A stretch of 64,000 nucleotides of DNA from QZLE01 sp033852075 (GCA_033852075.1 JAWSVC010000018.1:1-64000), one strand, 5' to 3'. Shown: positions 42,441 to 51,280, counted from the stretch's first letter. The notes: generated from the letters alone by a model not told the origin. A program made the numbers and translations.

Positions 42441-43448
42441 ATGAAAATCTTAGTTACCGGCGGAGCCGGTTATATAGGCAGTCATACTGTTGTTGAATTG
42501 TTGGACGCTGGTTATGAGGTAGTAGTAATTGATAACCTGTCTAATAGTTCACAAGAATCACTGAGCAGAGTAGAGCAAATAACCGGTAAAAAGGTGAAAT
42601 TCATTAAGGGTGATATCCTTGACGAGGTATTGCTGGATAAAATCTTTGCAGAAAATAAGATCGATTCAGTAATCCACTTTGCTGGTTTAAAAGCCGTGGG
42701 TGAATCGGTGCAGATTCCGCTTAAGTATTATGAAAATAATATTACCGGAACCATAGTCTTATGTGAGGCCATGGCACGTAATGGCGTAAAGAATATTGTA
42801 TTTAGTTCCTCAGCAACTGTTTATGGTGATCCGCATACAGTGCCGATAACCGAGGATTTTCTAACTGGAGCAACCAATCCATATGGGCGTTCCAAACTAT
42901 TCATCGAAGAAATTCTGCGGGATTTGTATGTTTCAGATAATGAATGGAATATTGCACTGCTGCGTTACTTTAACCCGGTGGGTGCCCATAAATCAGGAAT
43001 GATAGGGGAAGACCCAAATGGAATTCCAAATAATTTGGTGCCGTTTATTTCGCAGGTGGCAGTTGGTAAGTTGCCGAAGTTAAGTGTGTTTGGTGATGAT
43101 TATGGCACTTCGGATGGAACGGGAGTTCGGGATTATATTCATGTGGTGGACTTATCATTAGGACATCTAAAGGCAGTAGAGCGTCTCCAAAATAAACCAG
43201 CAGTAATAACTTGTAATCTTGGTACCGGTAATGGGTACAGTGTCTTGGAAATGGTAAAGACATTTAGAAAAATAAGCGGGAAAGAGATTCCGTATGAAAT
43301 AGTAGAACGTCGTCCTGGCGATATCGCAGAGTGTTATGCTGATCCGAGTTATGCGGCTAAAGAGTTGGGCTGGAAGGCGGAAAGGGGGATTGATGAGATG
43401 GTTGAAGATTCATGGAGATGGCAGAGCCTTAACCCCTCCGGCTATTAA
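42441..43448 (+). CDS. galE: UDP-glucose 4-epimerase
   Basis: 335 residues, extended short-chain dehydrogenase interconverting UDP-glucose and UDP-galactose for surface polysaccharides. NAD-binding VTGGAGYIGSHTVVELL, catalytic Ser in SSSATVYGDP, catalytic Tyr-x3-Lys in NPYGRSK, and RYFNPVGAHKSG and GDIAECYADP. It is not next to other sugar-nucleotide genes. A ribosome-binding AAGGA lies upstream of the ATG. Confidence 0.96.
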   Translation: MKILVTGGAGYIGSHTVVELLDAGYEVVVIDNLSNSSQESLSRVEQITGKKVKFIKGDILDEVLLDKIFAENKIDSVIHFAGLKAVGESVQIPLKYYENNITGTIVLCEAMARNGVKNIVFSSSATVYGDPHTVPITEDFLTGATNPYGRSKLFIEEILRDLYVSDNEWNIALLRYFNPVGAHKSGMIGEDPNGIPNNLVPFISQVAVGKLPKLSVFGDDYGTSDGTGVRDYIHVVDLSLGHLKAVERLQNKPAVITCNLGTGNGYSVLEMVKTFRKISGKEIPYEIVERRPGDIAECYADPSYAAKELGWKAERGIDEMVEDSWRWQSLNPSGY

Positions 43449-43723
43449 TTTTTATCTATTTCCCCGAATACTGCGTTATATCTCCAGGCTTGCTCGGGCA
43501 CATATTGCATATATGCTTCCTCGCAAGGCTTCGATATGCCTTGTCTTCAGAAAAATATATTATAAATTAACGTAATTACGTAGTTTGTGCGCTCATCACG
43601 TTTTTAGTGTTTTATTTCTGTTTCCCATGTTGTACGTGGGAACCTAAAAAGGTTAAGTATGCGTTCCCACGTTCAAAGTGGGAATGAGGAACCATTCACG
43701 TCATACCGGCGAAGGCCCATGAG

Positions 43724-43820
43724 TGTCCGGGGAAAGTAATGTAATAGAATCAAGATGGCTGAGCGTAGCCGAAGNNNNNNNNNNNNNNNNNNNNNNNNNN
43801 NNNNNNATTTTCCCCGGACA
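43724..43820. repeat. MITE-like element with TGTCCGGGGAAA ends, interrupted by Ns
   Basis: TGTCCGGGGAAA (43724-43735) and TTTCCCCGGACA (43809-43820) are exact inverted repeats and match the ends of the 1-215 element. Inside is CTGAGCGTAGCCGAAG (43759-43774), then 32 Ns (43775-43806). The gap probably arises because the hidden part is the other arm of a strong palindrome. Confidence 0.65.
43775..43806. other. Assembly gap (32 N)
   Basis: A run of N bases inside a palindromic repeat. Length may be a placeholder. Confidence 0.99.
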
Positions 43821-43960
43821 GCAGTGCGACTTGATCGGGGATCTCGATATGATAGCTTATAATTCAAGAACATCTGTACAGCAAATATCCAGTCATTGCT
43901 CTTATAAATTGTGAAATATATAATTCTTATGCGTTTTGGTTAAAACAACACGGAGTCAAA

Positions 43961-44692
43961 ATGTCGCATGTATCTATCATTAATAAAAGTAGTGTAACCA
44001 ATACTATTGCTATTGCCATTCTTGTCGCCTCTTTTTATTGCCCATACTACCCTGAGCAACTTTTTTCTGTCGGTGTCTTTGCCTTGGCTGGCGCTATTAC
44101 CAATTGGCTGGCGGTGTATATGTTATTTGAAAAAGTGCCTCTTTTATATGGTTCCGGTGTAATTCCTAATCGTTTTGAAGAGTTTAAAGGTGCTATTAAA
44201 AACCTGGTCATGGAGCAGTTTTTTAGCAAGGAAAATGTTGAGCAGTTTTTCAATGCCGAAAAGACTGGTGACATAAACTTTGACTCTGTAATTGAGGCTA
44301 TAGATTTTAACCGTGTATTTGAAAATCTCGTTGATGCGATTATGGCGTCATCGTTTGGGAATATGTTGGGGATGTTTGGTGGTCGTGATGCTTTAGACCC
44401 ACTAAAAGAACCAGTGATTGAAAAGCTAAAACTAGCATTTCATGATATGGCGCAGAGTGATTCTGTGGTCGAGGCGCTAAAGAAAAAGTTTTCTGCCGGT
44501 ATAGCGTCTAAAGATGTTGTGGGGCAAATAGAAAATATTGTTGATAAGCGACTGGATGAGTTAACGCCACAGCATGTAAAAGAGATTGTGCAAAAGATGA
44601 TTCGTACTCACCTGGGCTGGCTGGTTGTCTGGGGTGGAGTGTTTGGTGGATTAATTGGCCTTGCGGTGAATTTAATTGAGCTGTATTTGTAA
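43961..44692 (+). CDS. DUF445 family membrane protein
   Basis: 243 residues. Hydrophobic N-terminal helices (about 14-30 and 36-54) lead into ITNWLAVYMLFEKVPLLYGSGVI, the best-conserved DUF445 segment, then PNRFEEFKGAIKNLV. A long helical, charged middle part and a C-terminal helix (LGWLVVWGGVFGGLIGLAVNL) follow. Topology suggests an inner-membrane protein with a large soluble coiled domain. The function of the family is unknown. Monocistronic, with terminators at both 44767 and 44818. Confidence 0.85.
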   Translation: MSHVSIINKSSVTNTIAIAILVASFYCPYYPEQLFSVGVFALAGAITNWLAVYMLFEKVPLLYGSGVIPNRFEEFKGAIKNLVMEQFFSKENVEQFFNAEKTGDINFDSVIEAIDFNRVFENLVDAIMASSFGNMLGMFGGRDALDPLKEPVIEKLKLAFHDMAQSDSVVEALKKKFSAGIASKDVVGQIENIVDKRLDELTPQHVKEIVQKMIRTHLGWLVVWGGVFGGLIGLAVNLIELYL

Positions 44693-44719
44693 GCTGGCGT
44701 AATTGGGTCGTAAATGCAT

Positions 44720-44758
44720 CCAAGGCAGGATGCCTTGGCCTTTGGCCGTAGGCCAAAG
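44720..44758. repeat. Two tandem hairpins after the DUF445 gene
   Basis: CCAAGGCA / TGCCTTGG (44720-44738, 3-nt loop) and CTTTGGCC / GGCCAAAG (44740-44758, GTA loop), separated by one base. No T-run. They precede the terminators below. Confidence 0.55.
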
Positions 44759-44766
44759 CGAACAAT

Positions 44767-44806
44767 AAAACGTAAGCAAAGCCACGCCTTTGCGTTAAAC
44801 GTTTTT
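44767..44806 (+). terminator. Terminator of the DUF445 gene
   Basis: AAAACGT / ACGTTTT outer stem with GCAAAG / CTTTGC inner stem and a T5 end. Imperfect in the middle. Confidence 0.6.
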
Positions 44807-44817
44807 GAGGTGACAGA

Positions 44818-44845
44818 TGAAAAAGTCCATGGACGGACTTTTTCA
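44818..44845. terminator. Bidirectional terminator between convergent genes
   Basis: An 11-bp stem TGAAAAAGTCC / GGACTTTTTCA with a 6-nt loop. A/T-runs on both sides of the stem allow use by both the DUF445 gene and the convergent hydrolase, whose stop is 9 bp away. Confidence 0.8.
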
Positions 44846-44853
44846 TGGAAAAA

Positions 44854-45702
44854 TTATCTCAACAACCACTCCCTTACCTTGGCAATATGCTCGTCACACA
44901 TTAGAGGGGGGGCATGTCCGGCATCTTCTATTCTTAAAATATCCGCTTTGGGGCCAGTCTCATGCATCCTTTTAGCATCTTCTTTGGAAAGAACAACTGA
45001 ATGAATGCCATGTACTACTAGAGATGGCACATTAATTTTTTCCCAGTAATCCCAAATATCTAAACCACTTCTTCCTAATTCGTCAATAACGGAATAACAA
45101 ATAGCAGGATCATAGGCCAGACGATATTTTCCATTTATTTTTTCACCTACTGTGAATTTTGCTATGTGCTCCCAATGTTCCTCATCTAGATTGCCAAACG
45201 CTGCATATCTTTCTTTTAGATATGTCTTTATTTCTTCAATATTATTAAATAACGGAGTTGATCCAGTGCTTTGAGTCAGGGCATCTAGCAATTTGGGATC
45301 AAGATATGGAGATATATCGTTGAAGATAACTTTTCTGAAAGGATGGTTTTCTTTGCCTGCCATCATAATAGCGATTGTTCCACCAAGCGATGTGCCAAGG
45401 TAATCAACCTTATCTGCTCCAAGGTGGGTGATAAGAGTATGTATGTCTGATCTGTATTGGTAATAACGGTATAGTGATTTGTCTGTAAACCAATCGCTTT
45501 TGCCTCTGCCGGGTAAATCCAAGGCGACAACGCGATAGATATCTGATAATGCGTTACCAATATGATCAAAGTCATGTGCATTTCTGGTGAGTCCGTGGAT
45601 GCAGACCAAGATATTTTTATTATTAGGGTCGCCAAATTGGCGGTAATGGATTTTGTGATACCCATCTGGGTTTATGCTTCTGATAAAAAAGTTATCTGCC
45701 AT
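44854..45702 (-). CDS. Alpha/beta hydrolase
   Basis: 282 residues. Oxyanion HG in VCIHGLTRNAHDFDHIG, DLPGRGKSDW, nucleophile Ser in the elbow GTSLGGT, probable acid in VHGIHSVVLS region and catalytic His in EDAGHAPPL. It belongs to the broad lipase/esterase-like group. The substrate is unknown. Single gene, convergent with DUF445. Confidence 0.88.
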   Translation of the reverse strand: MADNFFIRSINPDGYHKIHYRQFGDPNNKNILVCIHGLTRNAHDFDHIGNALSDIYRVVALDLPGRGKSDWFTDKSLYRYYQYRSDIHTLITHLGADKVDYLGTSLGGTIAIMMAGKENHPFRKVIFNDISPYLDPKLLDALTQSTGSTPLFNNIEEIKTYLKERYAAFGNLDEEHWEHIAKFTVGEKINGKYRLAYDPAICYSVIDELGRSGLDIWDYWEKINVPSLVVHGIHSVVLSKEDAKRMHETGPKADILRIEDAGHAPPLMCDEHIAKVREWLLR

Positions 45703-46136
45703 GTTCTTTGCTCGTATTTAATTTTTAAAAATCTTAATAGTAATAGTTATTAGTATAGTTTCTTTGTTTGTAGTGTTGTGAGTTGATAAATGATTTTGAG
45801 GGCTGTTCCTCAAAGTTTTTAAATGTTTTTGTATTAAAGTTCTTGTTTATCATTCACTTGTAAGTATGTGTTATTATTTTTTTATTGGTCGCTGCATTCT
45901 ATGAATTCCGTCATAAAAATAAGAGTTTTTATCGGGTGTTCTTTGTGTTCGTGACACTGTTCTCAAAATGCCCAAAAAATGAGCAAAATGACAAAAAAAA
46001 TCTGATTTGAGTTGGAATTTTAAGTGATTTCGCAGCAATGTTTTGCAACCCCATGATTTAACGGAAAAACCCCTAATTAATTATCCGCTAATATTTCTTT
46101 TTTACATTCAGAAATCACGTAAGTTACTGTCTGAAA
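45703..46136. other. Long AT-rich region upstream of the dcw cluster
   Basis: No gene or dispersed repeat seen. The only structure is a hairpin at 45794-45820 (TTTGAGG / CCTCAAA then GTTTTT), which looks like an intrinsic terminator on the plus strand although no plus-strand gene lies directly before it. Confidence 0.45.
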
Positions 46137-46161
46137 AAGGAGATTTCCCTCAAATCTCCTT
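46137..46161. promoter_or_regulatory. Perfect 10-bp inverted repeat overlapping the mraZ -35
   Basis: AAGGAGATTT (46137-46146) / AAATCTCCTT (46152-46161) with a CCCTC loop. Its right arm ends in the TT that starts the TTGACA -35 box. It may be an operator or an upstream terminator; I cannot tell which. Confidence 0.5.
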
Positions 46162-46189
46162 GACATATAAGCATTTTCGCAACTATAGT
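46160..46189 (+). promoter_or_regulatory. Sigma-70-like promoter of the dcw cluster (Pmra)
   Basis: TTGACA (46160-46165), 18-nt spacer, TATAGT (46184-46189). Consensus -35 and one mismatch in the -10. Predicted start near 46196, immediately before the MraZ boxes. Confidence 0.75.
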
Positions 46190-46198
46190 GTTACAAAG

Positions 46199-46253
46199 TG
46201 GGATAGAGTGGAGCGAAATGGATCTATCTGGAATAAATTGGTAAAAACGGGAT
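46199..46253 (+). promoter_or_regulatory. MraZ-binding box array
   Basis: Five repeats at exact 10-bp spacing: TGGGA (46199), TGGAG (46209), TGGAT (46219), TGGAA (46229), TGGTA (46239), plus a degenerate sixth, GGGAT (46249). Known MraZ operators are TGGGN repeats separated by 5 nt, normally three or four. The sixth lies in the ribosome-binding region of mraZ. Confidence 0.8.
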
Positions 46254-46258
46254 AAAAA

Positions 46259-46702
46259 GTGTTTTTTAGCGGATCAACAAATTTAAATCTGGATGCCAAG
46301 GGCAGGCTGAGTTTTCCAGCTCGCTATCGGGAGCGTTTGGCTGAAATTTGTGGAGGGCGTCTTTTTATAACCGTTGATCTTTACCAGGATCCATGTTTGC
46401 GCATCTATCCAAAACCTGACTGGGAAGAGATTCAGCAGAAGGTGATGTCAAAAGGATCGTCGCCGAGTGCTCGAGCTGTGCAGAGGGTTTTTCTGGGGCA
46501 GGCCGAGTCGTGTGATCTTGATGGTAACGGCCGCATTCTGGTTCCGTCAACTTTGCGAGAGTATGCGAAGCTGGAAAAGAAGACGGTGTTGGTTGGTCAG
46601 GGCAAGGGTTTTGAGCTTTGGAGTGAAGAGGCTTGGGCTGGACAGTTAATAGAAGCTGAAAAAGTTGATGCTTCTGAGCTGTTTGGGGATCTGATTCTTT
46701 AG
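46259..46702 (+). CDS. mraZ: MraZ transcriptional regulator
   Basis: 147 residues starting at GTG 46259 (GGGA 6 nt upstream). It has duplicated AbrB-like folds, each with the DxxGR signature: LDAKGRLSFPARYRE and LDGNGRILVPSTLRE. MraZ forms ring oligomers, binds the TGG boxes in front of its own gene and represses the dcw cluster. First gene of the cluster, 61 nt before rsmH. Confidence 0.97.
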   Translation: MFFSGSTNLNLDAKGRLSFPARYRERLAEICGGRLFITVDLYQDPCLRIYPKPDWEEIQQKVMSKGSSPSARAVQRVFLGQAESCDLDGNGRILVPSTLREYAKLEKKTVLVGQGKGFELWSEEAWAGQLIEAEKVDASELFGDLIL

Positions 46703-46763
46703 GCTGAGTTTTTAGTTAAAGCGTAGATCGAATAACAATACCGGGTAATGAATAAGGTCACTT

Positions 46764-47702
46764 ATGTGCAAGGATAGCTATTTACACGAAACGGTGTTGT
46801 TAAATGAGGCGGTTGATGCGCTGAATATCTTTGAATCGGGGATTTATATTGATGGCACTTTCGGGCGTGGTGGGCACAGTTTCGGGATTGTCCAAAAGCT
46901 TGGTGTAAACGGGAAGTTGATAGTTGTGGATAAGGATCCGCAAGCTATAGCAACAGCACAAAAGATGTTTGCTGATGATGAGCGGTGTTATGTTTTTCAT
47001 GGTTCGTTTGCGGATATTGATGAATATCTTGAGGCCCAAGGGTTGGCAGGGAAAATTGATGGGGTTCTGCTTGATCTTGGAGTTTCATCCCCGCAGTTAG
47101 ATGATGCGCAAAGGGGGTTTAGTTTTACCAATGATGGTCCGCTGGATATGCGGATGGATTCATCAAAAGGAGAGACTGCTGCACAGTGGCTTGCAACTGC
47201 AGATGCAAGAGATATAGCGGTAGTTCTTAAAGAGTATGGTGAAGAGCGGTTTGCTAAGCGGATAGCACAATTCATAGTTGAAAGGAGAGAAGAAGAGCCA
47301 ATAACGACAACCGGGCAGTTGGCAGCAATTATTTCTGATGCTATTCCTCGTAAGGAAAAGCATAAAAATCCGGCAACCAGATCGTTTCAGGCAATTCGAA
47401 TCTACATTAATCGTGAATTGGAAGATCTAAAGGAGTGCCTGGGTAAGACGTTTGATGTTCTTGCTGTTGGAGGAAGGCTGGTAGTGATTAGCTTTCATTC
47501 TCTTGAAGATCGAATGGTAAAACGATTTATGCGCGATAATTCTACGGTTGGCAAGCTGCCGCCAGGGGTGCCGATAGTGCCTAAGGAATTAGAGCCGAAG
47601 ATGAAGCTGGCTTGTAAAGCGATAAAGGCCAGCGAAAAAGAAATTGAGCAAAACCCCAGAGCAAGGAGTGCGGTTATGCGGGTAGCGGAGAGAATCAAAT
47701 GA
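46764..47702 (+). CDS. rsmH: 16S rRNA (cytosine1402-N4)-methyltransferase
   Basis: 312 residues, formerly MraW. SAM-dependent methyltransferase that modifies C1402 in the ribosomal P site. HETVLLNEAVDAL, DGTFGRGGHS (SAM loop), LLDLGVSSPQLDD and GFSFTNDGPLDMRMD are conserved, as is VISFHSLEDRMVK. It overlaps ftsL by 4 nt (ATGA). Confidence 0.97.
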   Translation: MCKDSYLHETVLLNEAVDALNIFESGIYIDGTFGRGGHSFGIVQKLGVNGKLIVVDKDPQAIATAQKMFADDERCYVFHGSFADIDEYLEAQGLAGKIDGVLLDLGVSSPQLDDAQRGFSFTNDGPLDMRMDSSKGETAAQWLATADARDIAVVLKEYGEERFAKRIAQFIVERREEEPITTTGQLAAIISDAIPRKEKHKNPATRSFQAIRIYINRELEDLKECLGKTFDVLAVGGRLVVISFHSLEDRMVKRFMRDNSTVGKLPPGVPIVPKELEPKMKLACKAIKASEKEIEQNPRARSAVMRVAERIK

Positions 47703-47962
47703 AAAGAGGGCTTGTTATGGCAGTCCTCTTTTTGTGCGTTCTGGCATCTGCCATTGGGGTGGTTTATGTCAAACATCAAAGTAGAGCATTTTTTCACAAA
47801 CAGCAGGATTTAGTTAGTGAAAAGGAACAGCTTGAAGTTGATTGGGGTAGGTTGCAGTTAGAGCAAAGTACATGGGCTATGCATGGTCGTATTGATAGTG
47901 TTGCCAGAGAAAAGCTTGAAATGTCACTTCCGGAAACCGATGAGGTAGAGATGCTGAATTAG
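47699..47962 (+). CDS. ftsL: Cell division protein FtsL
   Basis: 87 residues, bitopic. One transmembrane helix (about 5-23, GLVMAVLFLCVLASAIGVV) is followed by a periplasmic coiled-coil (KQQDLVSEKEQLEVDWGRLQ) and the conserved LEQSTWAMHGRIDSVAREKL. With FtsB and FtsQ it forms the complex that activates FtsWI. Identity rests on topology, this motif and position between rsmH and ftsI. Confidence 0.93.
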   Translation: MKRGLVMAVLFLCVLASAIGVVYVKHQSRAFFHKQQDLVSEKEQLEVDWGRLQLEQSTWAMHGRIDSVAREKLEMSLPETDEVEMLN

Positions 47963-48005
47963 TTATAAGTCAGCATGTGTTAAGCAATTAAGATTGATGT
48001 TTTAA

Positions 48006-49763
48006 ATGGGAAAAGTTGTGAACAAAAAGGAAGCAAAAGCAGAACATATCAGTTTTGTATGGCGTAGAAGAACCGTGCTGCTGGTAATGCTATCAGCCGT
48101 AGTTGGGTTGGTTGCGCGTGCTGCTGACCTTCAGATTCGCGACAAAGAGTTTTTGCAAAACCAGGGCGATGTGCGCCATATGCGTACAGTAGAGGTTCCA
48201 GCATATCGCGGAGCGATTTTAGATAAGTTTGGCGAACCATTGGCAATTAGTACTCCGGTTGATTCAGTATGGGTTAATCCAAAAGAGCTGCTTGTAGATC
48301 CAGCGTATATTCCGCAGTTGGCAAAGGTCATCGACTTTAAGGTAAGTGATCTGCAAGAAAAGCTAGAGCAGCGTAAAGAAAAAGAATTTATCTATCTGCG
48401 CAGAAGAATACAGCCATCATTAGCGCAACAAGTTAAAGAGTTGAAAGCTCCGGGGGTGGGGTTGCAGCGTGAATATCAAAGATATTATCCGTCAGGGGAG
48501 ATTACCGGGCATGTTACCGGTTTTACTGATATTGATGATAACGGTCAGGAAGGATTAGAACTTGCCTATGATGAGTGGTTGCAAGGTCAGCCGGGTGCAA
48601 AAAAAGTACTTAAGGATCGTTTTGGTCGCAGTGTTGAAGATGTTGAAAATATTAAAAACCCAAGCGAAGGGCATAAGTTACAGCTTAGTATTGATAAGAG
48701 AGTGCAGTTTATCGCTTATCGAGAATTAAAAAAGGCAGTAACCAAGCATAAGGCACGATCCGGTTCGGCAGTAGTATTGGATGCAAACAGTGGTGAAATA
48801 TTGGCGATGGTGAATCAGCCATCTTATAACCCTAATAACCGTAGTGAATTTAAAGGGAATAAATACAGAAACCGCGCGGTAACAGATCTGTTCGAACCAG
48901 GATCAACAATAAAACCATTGGCAGTGGCAACTGCTTTGGATATGGGGATTATCAATCCAAATACCAAATTTAATACTGCTCCTGGATATATGCGTGTTGG
49001 GAAAAATACCATTAAGGATGTGCGTAACTACGGTACGATCAATGTTAAAACTATTTTAATGAAATCCAGCAATGTTGGAATTTCTAAAATTGTTTTAGCG
49101 ATGTCTCCTGAAAAACTGGTTAATACCTTGTTTCATGTTGGATTTGGTGTGGATACGGGGAGTAGTTTTCCGGGTGAGGCATCAGGTCATTTGGTTAATA
49201 AAGAGCGTTGGCATGATATAGAGCGCGCTACTTTATCTTTTGGATATGGTATTTCAGCAACCACATTGCAATTAGCGCAGGCCTACACCGTGTTTGCCAA
49301 TAAAGGCAAATTGAAAAAGGTGAAATTGATAAGTGGTGAAGATCCGGCTCAGGAAGCAGATAAACAGGTGTTTAGTGAGAGAACTGCTAAGCAGGTTCTT
49401 AAAATGCTAGAGCTTGTAACCAGTGATGAGGGCACAGCGCCATTAGCGCAAATTCCTAATTATCGGGTTGCAGGTAAAACCGGAACTGTAAAAAAGAGTG
49501 TTGCAGGCGGATATTCAGATGATAAATATTTGGCTGTGTTTGCCGGTGTAGTTCCGGCGTCTAAACCAAGATTTGTAATGGTTGTAACAATAGATGAGCC
49601 AAGCAATGGAGATTACTACAGTGGCAAGGTAGCCGCTCCAGTGTTTTCTGAAGTTATGGCTGATGTTTTAAGGCTAATGAATGTTGCACCGGATAAATTG
49701 GCAAATGGAAAAGCTAGAAATATGGCAAAAGCTAGAAGCAAGGCCAAAGGAGCGGCAGCATGA
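48006..49763 (+). CDS. ftsI: Septal peptidoglycan transpeptidase FtsI (PBP3)
   Basis: 585 residues. Short cytoplasmic tail, a transmembrane helix (about 22-40), a pedestal domain with RGAILDKFGEPLA, then the transpeptidase: active-site SxxK in EPGSTIKP (about residue 300), SxN in KSSNVGISK, KTGT in VAGKTGTVKK. Class B PBP of the divisome, partner of FtsW. The C-terminal tail is Ala/Lys-rich (KARSKAKGAAA), and a potential processing site is not evident. Its stop overlaps the murE ATG (ATGA). Confidence 0.97.
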   Translation: MGKVVNKKEAKAEHISFVWRRRTVLLVMLSAVVGLVARAADLQIRDKEFLQNQGDVRHMRTVEVPAYRGAILDKFGEPLAISTPVDSVWVNPKELLVDPAYIPQLAKVIDFKVSDLQEKLEQRKEKEFIYLRRRIQPSLAQQVKELKAPGVGLQREYQRYYPSGEITGHVTGFTDIDDNGQEGLELAYDEWLQGQPGAKKVLKDRFGRSVEDVENIKNPSEGHKLQLSIDKRVQFIAYRELKKAVTKHKARSGSAVVLDANSGEILAMVNQPSYNPNNRSEFKGNKYRNRAVTDLFEPGSTIKPLAVATALDMGIINPNTKFNTAPGYMRVGKNTIKDVRNYGTINVKTILMKSSNVGISKIVLAMSPEKLVNTLFHVGFGVDTGSSFPGEASGHLVNKERWHDIERATLSFGYGISATTLQLAQAYTVFANKGKLKKVKLISGEDPAQEADKQVFSERTAKQVLKMLELVTSDEGTAPLAQIPNYRVAGKTGTVKKSVAGGYSDDKYLAVFAGVVPASKPRFVMVVTIDEPSNGDYYSGKVAAPVFSEVMADVLRLMNVAPDKLANGKARNMAKARSKAKGAAA

Positions 49764-51280
49764 CAGCGATCCTAGCGTCGATAGTAGGGAATAAATATAT
49801 GCCTCATTTATCAGAGCTACTAAAAGATTTGGGAAGAGTTTCCAAAGATGCGGATATGTTTATATCTGGTGTTAGTGTTGATAGTCGTATGGCCTCAAGA
49901 GGTGATCTATTTTTGGCTTGCTCCGGAATACATAATCATGGACTGGATTTTGTCGAAAAGGTTATTTCAAAGGGGGTGGCTGCGATTGCATGGGAACCAT
50001 GTGATAAATATAGGCATGCAGATAGAATCAAATGCCCAAAAAATATACCGATGATAGCGATTCCAAATCTATCTGCACATCAAGGTTTGATAGCAGATAG
50101 GCTTTATCAGCATCCCTCCAAGGATCTGGCAGTAGTGGGGATTACCGGCACCGACGGTAAAACCTCCTGCTCCCAGTTTATTGCGCAGGTTTTAAGTGAA
50201 ACTGATGATATTCCTTGCGGAGTTATCGGAACTATAGGTTATGGAATGTATGGAGCTTTGGTTCCAGGGGTGCATACCACACCAGGACCACTTGATGTAC
50301 AGAAGGTTTTAAGTGATGTAAGAGAAATTGGTGGTAAGCATGCAGTGATGGAGGTTTCTTCACATGCGTTGGAGCAAGGTAGGGTAAATGAGGTTGATTT
50401 TGATATCGCCGTACTTACCAATCTTACGCAAGACCATCTTGATTATCACGGAACCAAAGAGGCATATGCCGAAGCCAAACGTCAATTATTTACAAAGGAA
50501 TCCTTAAGTCACGTAGTGGTAAATGCAGACGATTCGTTTGGTATTGATCTGAAAGAGCAATGTAAAACCAGAGTCCCGTGTATGTCCTATGGATTCCATA
50601 AGGATGCAGATGTGCGCGGTTATGGTTTGATGATCTCTTCAGAAGGTATGCGTATGCGAGTAAAGACACCATATGGTAAGGGGGTTCTTACATCCAGCCT
50701 TATCGGTGACTTTAATGCGATGAATTTATTAACAGTACTTTCAGTATTGTTGTGTTTGGATATGCCGCTGGATCAGGCGCTTGAGTATATCAAGTCAATC
50801 AAACCTGTTGCAGGAAGAATGGAACGTTTTGGCGGTGGCAACAAACCATTGGTGATTGTGGATTATGCGCATACTGCAAATGCACTGGAGCAGGTTTTAA
50901 AGGCATTAAAGCCGATAACTGAGCGTGAACTTACTTGTGTGTTTGGATGTGGTGGCGATCGTGATAAGAGCAAGCGTCCAGATATGGGTAGGGTTGCCAG
51001 TGAATTGGCAGATAAGATTGTGATAACTGACGACAATCCAAGAACCGAAAACTCAATGAATATCATTAGCGATATTTTGTCGGGATGTGAAGGTAATGAA
51101 AATGTAGAGGTTGAACAAAATCGCTCTGCTGCAATTGAGTGGGCGATCAATCATGCGCAAAAAGGAGATGTAGTATTGATTGCTGGTAAAGGGCATGAAA
51201 CCTATCAGTTTATAGGTTCAAGACAGGTTCCGTTTGATGATAGGGCGGAAGTAAAAAGAGTAATTAAAGGGTTAAAGTAA
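49760..51280 (+). CDS. murE: UDP-MurNAc-tripeptide synthetase (meso-DAP adding)
   Basis: 506 residues. ATP-dependent ligase adding the third stem residue. P-loop GITGTDGKTSCSQF, VMEVSSHALEQGRV, and DDNPRTE; the DNPR motif selects meso-diaminopimelate, agreeing with lysA/dapF in this window. Start ATG 49760 overlaps ftsI by 4 nt. A second in-frame ATG at 49799 (MPHLSELL) is a possible alternative that would match the usual family N-terminus better. Confidence 0.96.
   Translation: MTAILASIVGNKYMPHLSELLKDLGRVSKDADMFISGVSVDSRMASRGDLFLACSGIHNHGLDFVEKVISKGVAAIAWEPCDKYRHADRIKCPKNIPMIAIPNLSAHQGLIADRLYQHPSKDLAVVGITGTDGKTSCSQFIAQVLSETDDIPCGVIGTIGYGMYGALVPGVHTTPGPLDVQKVLSDVREIGGKHAVMEVSSHALEQGRVNEVDFDIAVLTNLTQDHLDYHGTKEAYAEAKRQLFTKESLSHVVVNADDSFGIDLKEQCKTRVPCMSYGFHKDADVRGYGLMISSEGMRMRVKTPYGKGVLTSSLIGDFNAMNLLTVLSVLLCLDMPLDQALEYIKSIKPVAGRMERFGGGNKPLVIVDYAHTANALEQVLKALKPITERELTCVFGCGGDRDKSKRPDMGRVASELADKIVITDDNPRTENSMNIISDILSGCEGNENVEVEQNRSAAIEWAINHAQKGDVVLIAGKGHETYQFIGSRQVPFDDRAEVKRVIKGLK

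Larger units (their letters stand above)
43449..43960. other. Repeat-rich intergenic region with assembly gap
   Basis: No gene seen. Contents in order: an unassigned 43450-43560 stretch with GCATATATGC palindromes, hairpins TTCCCATGT / ACGTGGGAA (43622-43642) and TTCCCAC / GTGGGAA (43664-43684), a GTCATACCGGCGAAGGCC copy (43699-43718), and the element 43724-43820 that contains the N-run. Confidence 0.6.

Noticed and set aside
44508..44846. Minus-strand 112-codon frame at the end of the DUF445 gene
   Set aside because: It runs antisense to DUF445 and through two terminators, with no ribosome-binding site or known domain.
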